DNA of 64,000 nt from Corynebacterium ammoniagenes DSM 20306 (GTDB taxonomy: Bacteria > Actinomycetota > Actinomycetes > Mycobacteriales > Mycobacteriaceae). The notes below the pieces were generated by a model. It saw nothing but the letters and a program-made list of their open reading frames with translations, did no database searches and had not been told where the DNA came from. Below, one piece after another: positions 63,439-64,000 of the stretch (position 1 is the first letter of the stretch; each line of letters opens with the position of its first letter). The translations under genes were made by a program, and so were the position numbers. The DNA lies in NCBI RefSeq assembly GCF_001941425.1, contig NZ_CP009244.1, positions 1,302,001 to 1,366,000 of the forward strand, given 5' to 3'.

Positions 63439-63933
63439 ATGGCTAATGTAACTTTTCAATCCAATCCAGCACAGACCGCAGGCGACCTTCCAGCAAAGGG
63501 CGAAGCGCTTCCAGACTTCACCGTGGTAGGCACCGACCTGTCCGATATCACCCCAGCAGACTACGCAGGCAAGCGCCTGGTACTTTCCCTGTTCCCATCG
63601 ATTGATACCGGTGTGTGCCAGGCACAGACCCGTGCTTTCAATGAGAAGGCAAACTCCTTGGACAACACCGTTGTTCTTTGCATCTCCAAGGACCTTCCTT
63701 TCGCTCTGGAGCGTTTCTGCGCCGCAGAAGGCCTAGACAATGTGGTTGCAGGCTCCGCCTTCCGTTCTTCCTTCGGTGAAGACTTCGGCGCCACCTTGCA
63801 GGATTCTCCACTGGCTGGCCTTTTGGCCCGTGGCGTTGTGGTCACCGATGAAGACCACAAGGTCGTCTACGCAAAGTTCGTGGATGAGGTCACCGAAGAG
63901 CCAAACTACGATGAGGCATTGGCTGCGCTTTAA
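63439..63933 (+). CDS. tpx: Thiol peroxidase Tpx
   Basis: Atypical 2-Cys peroxiredoxin that reduces peroxides with thioredoxin. 164 residues. Peroxidatic Cys in DTGVCQAQTR (near residue 60, with Thr three residues earlier) and resolving Cys in ERFCAAEGLDN (near 94). LPDFTVVGTDLSDI at the start and AFRSSFGEDFGA near 115 are typical. ATG is 7 nt from TATCGT, so probably leaderless. The last 67 bp of the window hold no gene I can identify. Confidence 0.95.
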   Translation: MANVTFQSNPAQTAGDLPAKGEALPDFTVVGTDLSDITPADYAGKRLVLSLFPSIDTGVCQAQTRAFNEKANSLDNTVVLCISKDLPFALERFCAAEGLDNVVAGSAFRSSFGEDFGATLQDSPLAGLLARGVVVTDEDHKVVYAKFVDEVTEEPNYDEALAAL

Positions 63934-64000
63934 GCAACAGCCAACACCAGGCCCATAGCTTCGGCTTTTACTCCGGTTACTCGCTTCGTGCGGGGAGCCG

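Overview
The window is chromosomal DNA from an actinobacterium of the order Mycobacteriales, almost certainly a Corynebacterium. The evidence is the gene order, which matches both C. glutamicum and Mycobacterium tuberculosis. One block runs galE-dtxR-sigB, DUF3099/DUF3039, sigA, ppgK/suhB, DUF4193, DUF3093/dut, DUF3159, TRAM methyltransferase, dxs, RNase D, DUF3000, hemQ, msrB, aftC, ribD. A second block runs copC, PCu(A)C protein, DyP peroxidase, thrS, HIT, pgsA, patA, pimA, tesB, yebC, ruvCAB, yajC-secDF, lipoprotein SBP, apt, rel, ppiase. Base composition appears moderate, and many genes seem to be transcribed without a leader, which is common in this group. The species cannot be fixed by reading alone.

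Region by region. 1-5.8 kb holds sugar metabolism, the iron regulator DtxR, the stress sigma factor SigB, a D-aminoacyl-tRNA deacylase and a methyltransferase. 5.8-13.1 kb holds a coupled DUF3039/SF2 helicase pair, two membrane proteins, a polysaccharide pyruvyl transferase family protein and a lipoate ligase. 13.2-16.5 kb is a 4-hydroxybenzoate uptake and hydroxylation pair with a long upstream region that contains a probable 6C small RNA. 16.5-25.2 kb holds the primary sigma factor SigA with an expanded Lys-Lys-Thr-Ala N-terminus, polyphosphate glucokinase, inositol phosphatase, dUTPase and several conserved actinobacterial proteins. 25.4-33 kb holds isoprenoid, RNA, haem, redox and cell-wall arabinan genes.

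33.1-33.8 kb is a six-gene tRNA cluster (Gly-Val-Gly-Cys-Val-Gly) with a perfect 198-bp duplication. It sits where the two syntenic blocks meet. In C. glutamicum ATCC 13032 the corresponding interval holds the large CGP3 prophage, so this genome looks like the unoccupied form. Next come an extracytoplasmic copper/haem-peroxidase cluster (34-37 kb), thrS, and the phosphatidylinositol mannoside pathway (39-42.5 kb). 43-45 kb holds two membrane proteins, one of them a GT-C glycosyltransferase. 45-50 kb holds thioesterase, YebC and the RuvCAB resolvasome, and 49.7-53.6 kb holds the YajC/SecDF export accessory proteins. The last 10 kb holds a peptide-type binding lipoprotein, purine salvage and (p)ppGpp synthesis, a secreted nucleotidase, a small secreted protein of unknown function, a membrane-anchored cyclophilin and a thiol peroxidase.

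Most of the window is conserved housekeeping DNA. The most unusual points are in its regulation and fine structure: a 6C-like RNA, stop codons that double as -10 boxes (ribD-aftC-msrB), a shared -10 for divergent leaderless ppgK/suhB, short leader ORFs before ruvC and apt, and the duplicated tRNA unit. No transposons, CRISPR arrays or integrases were seen.
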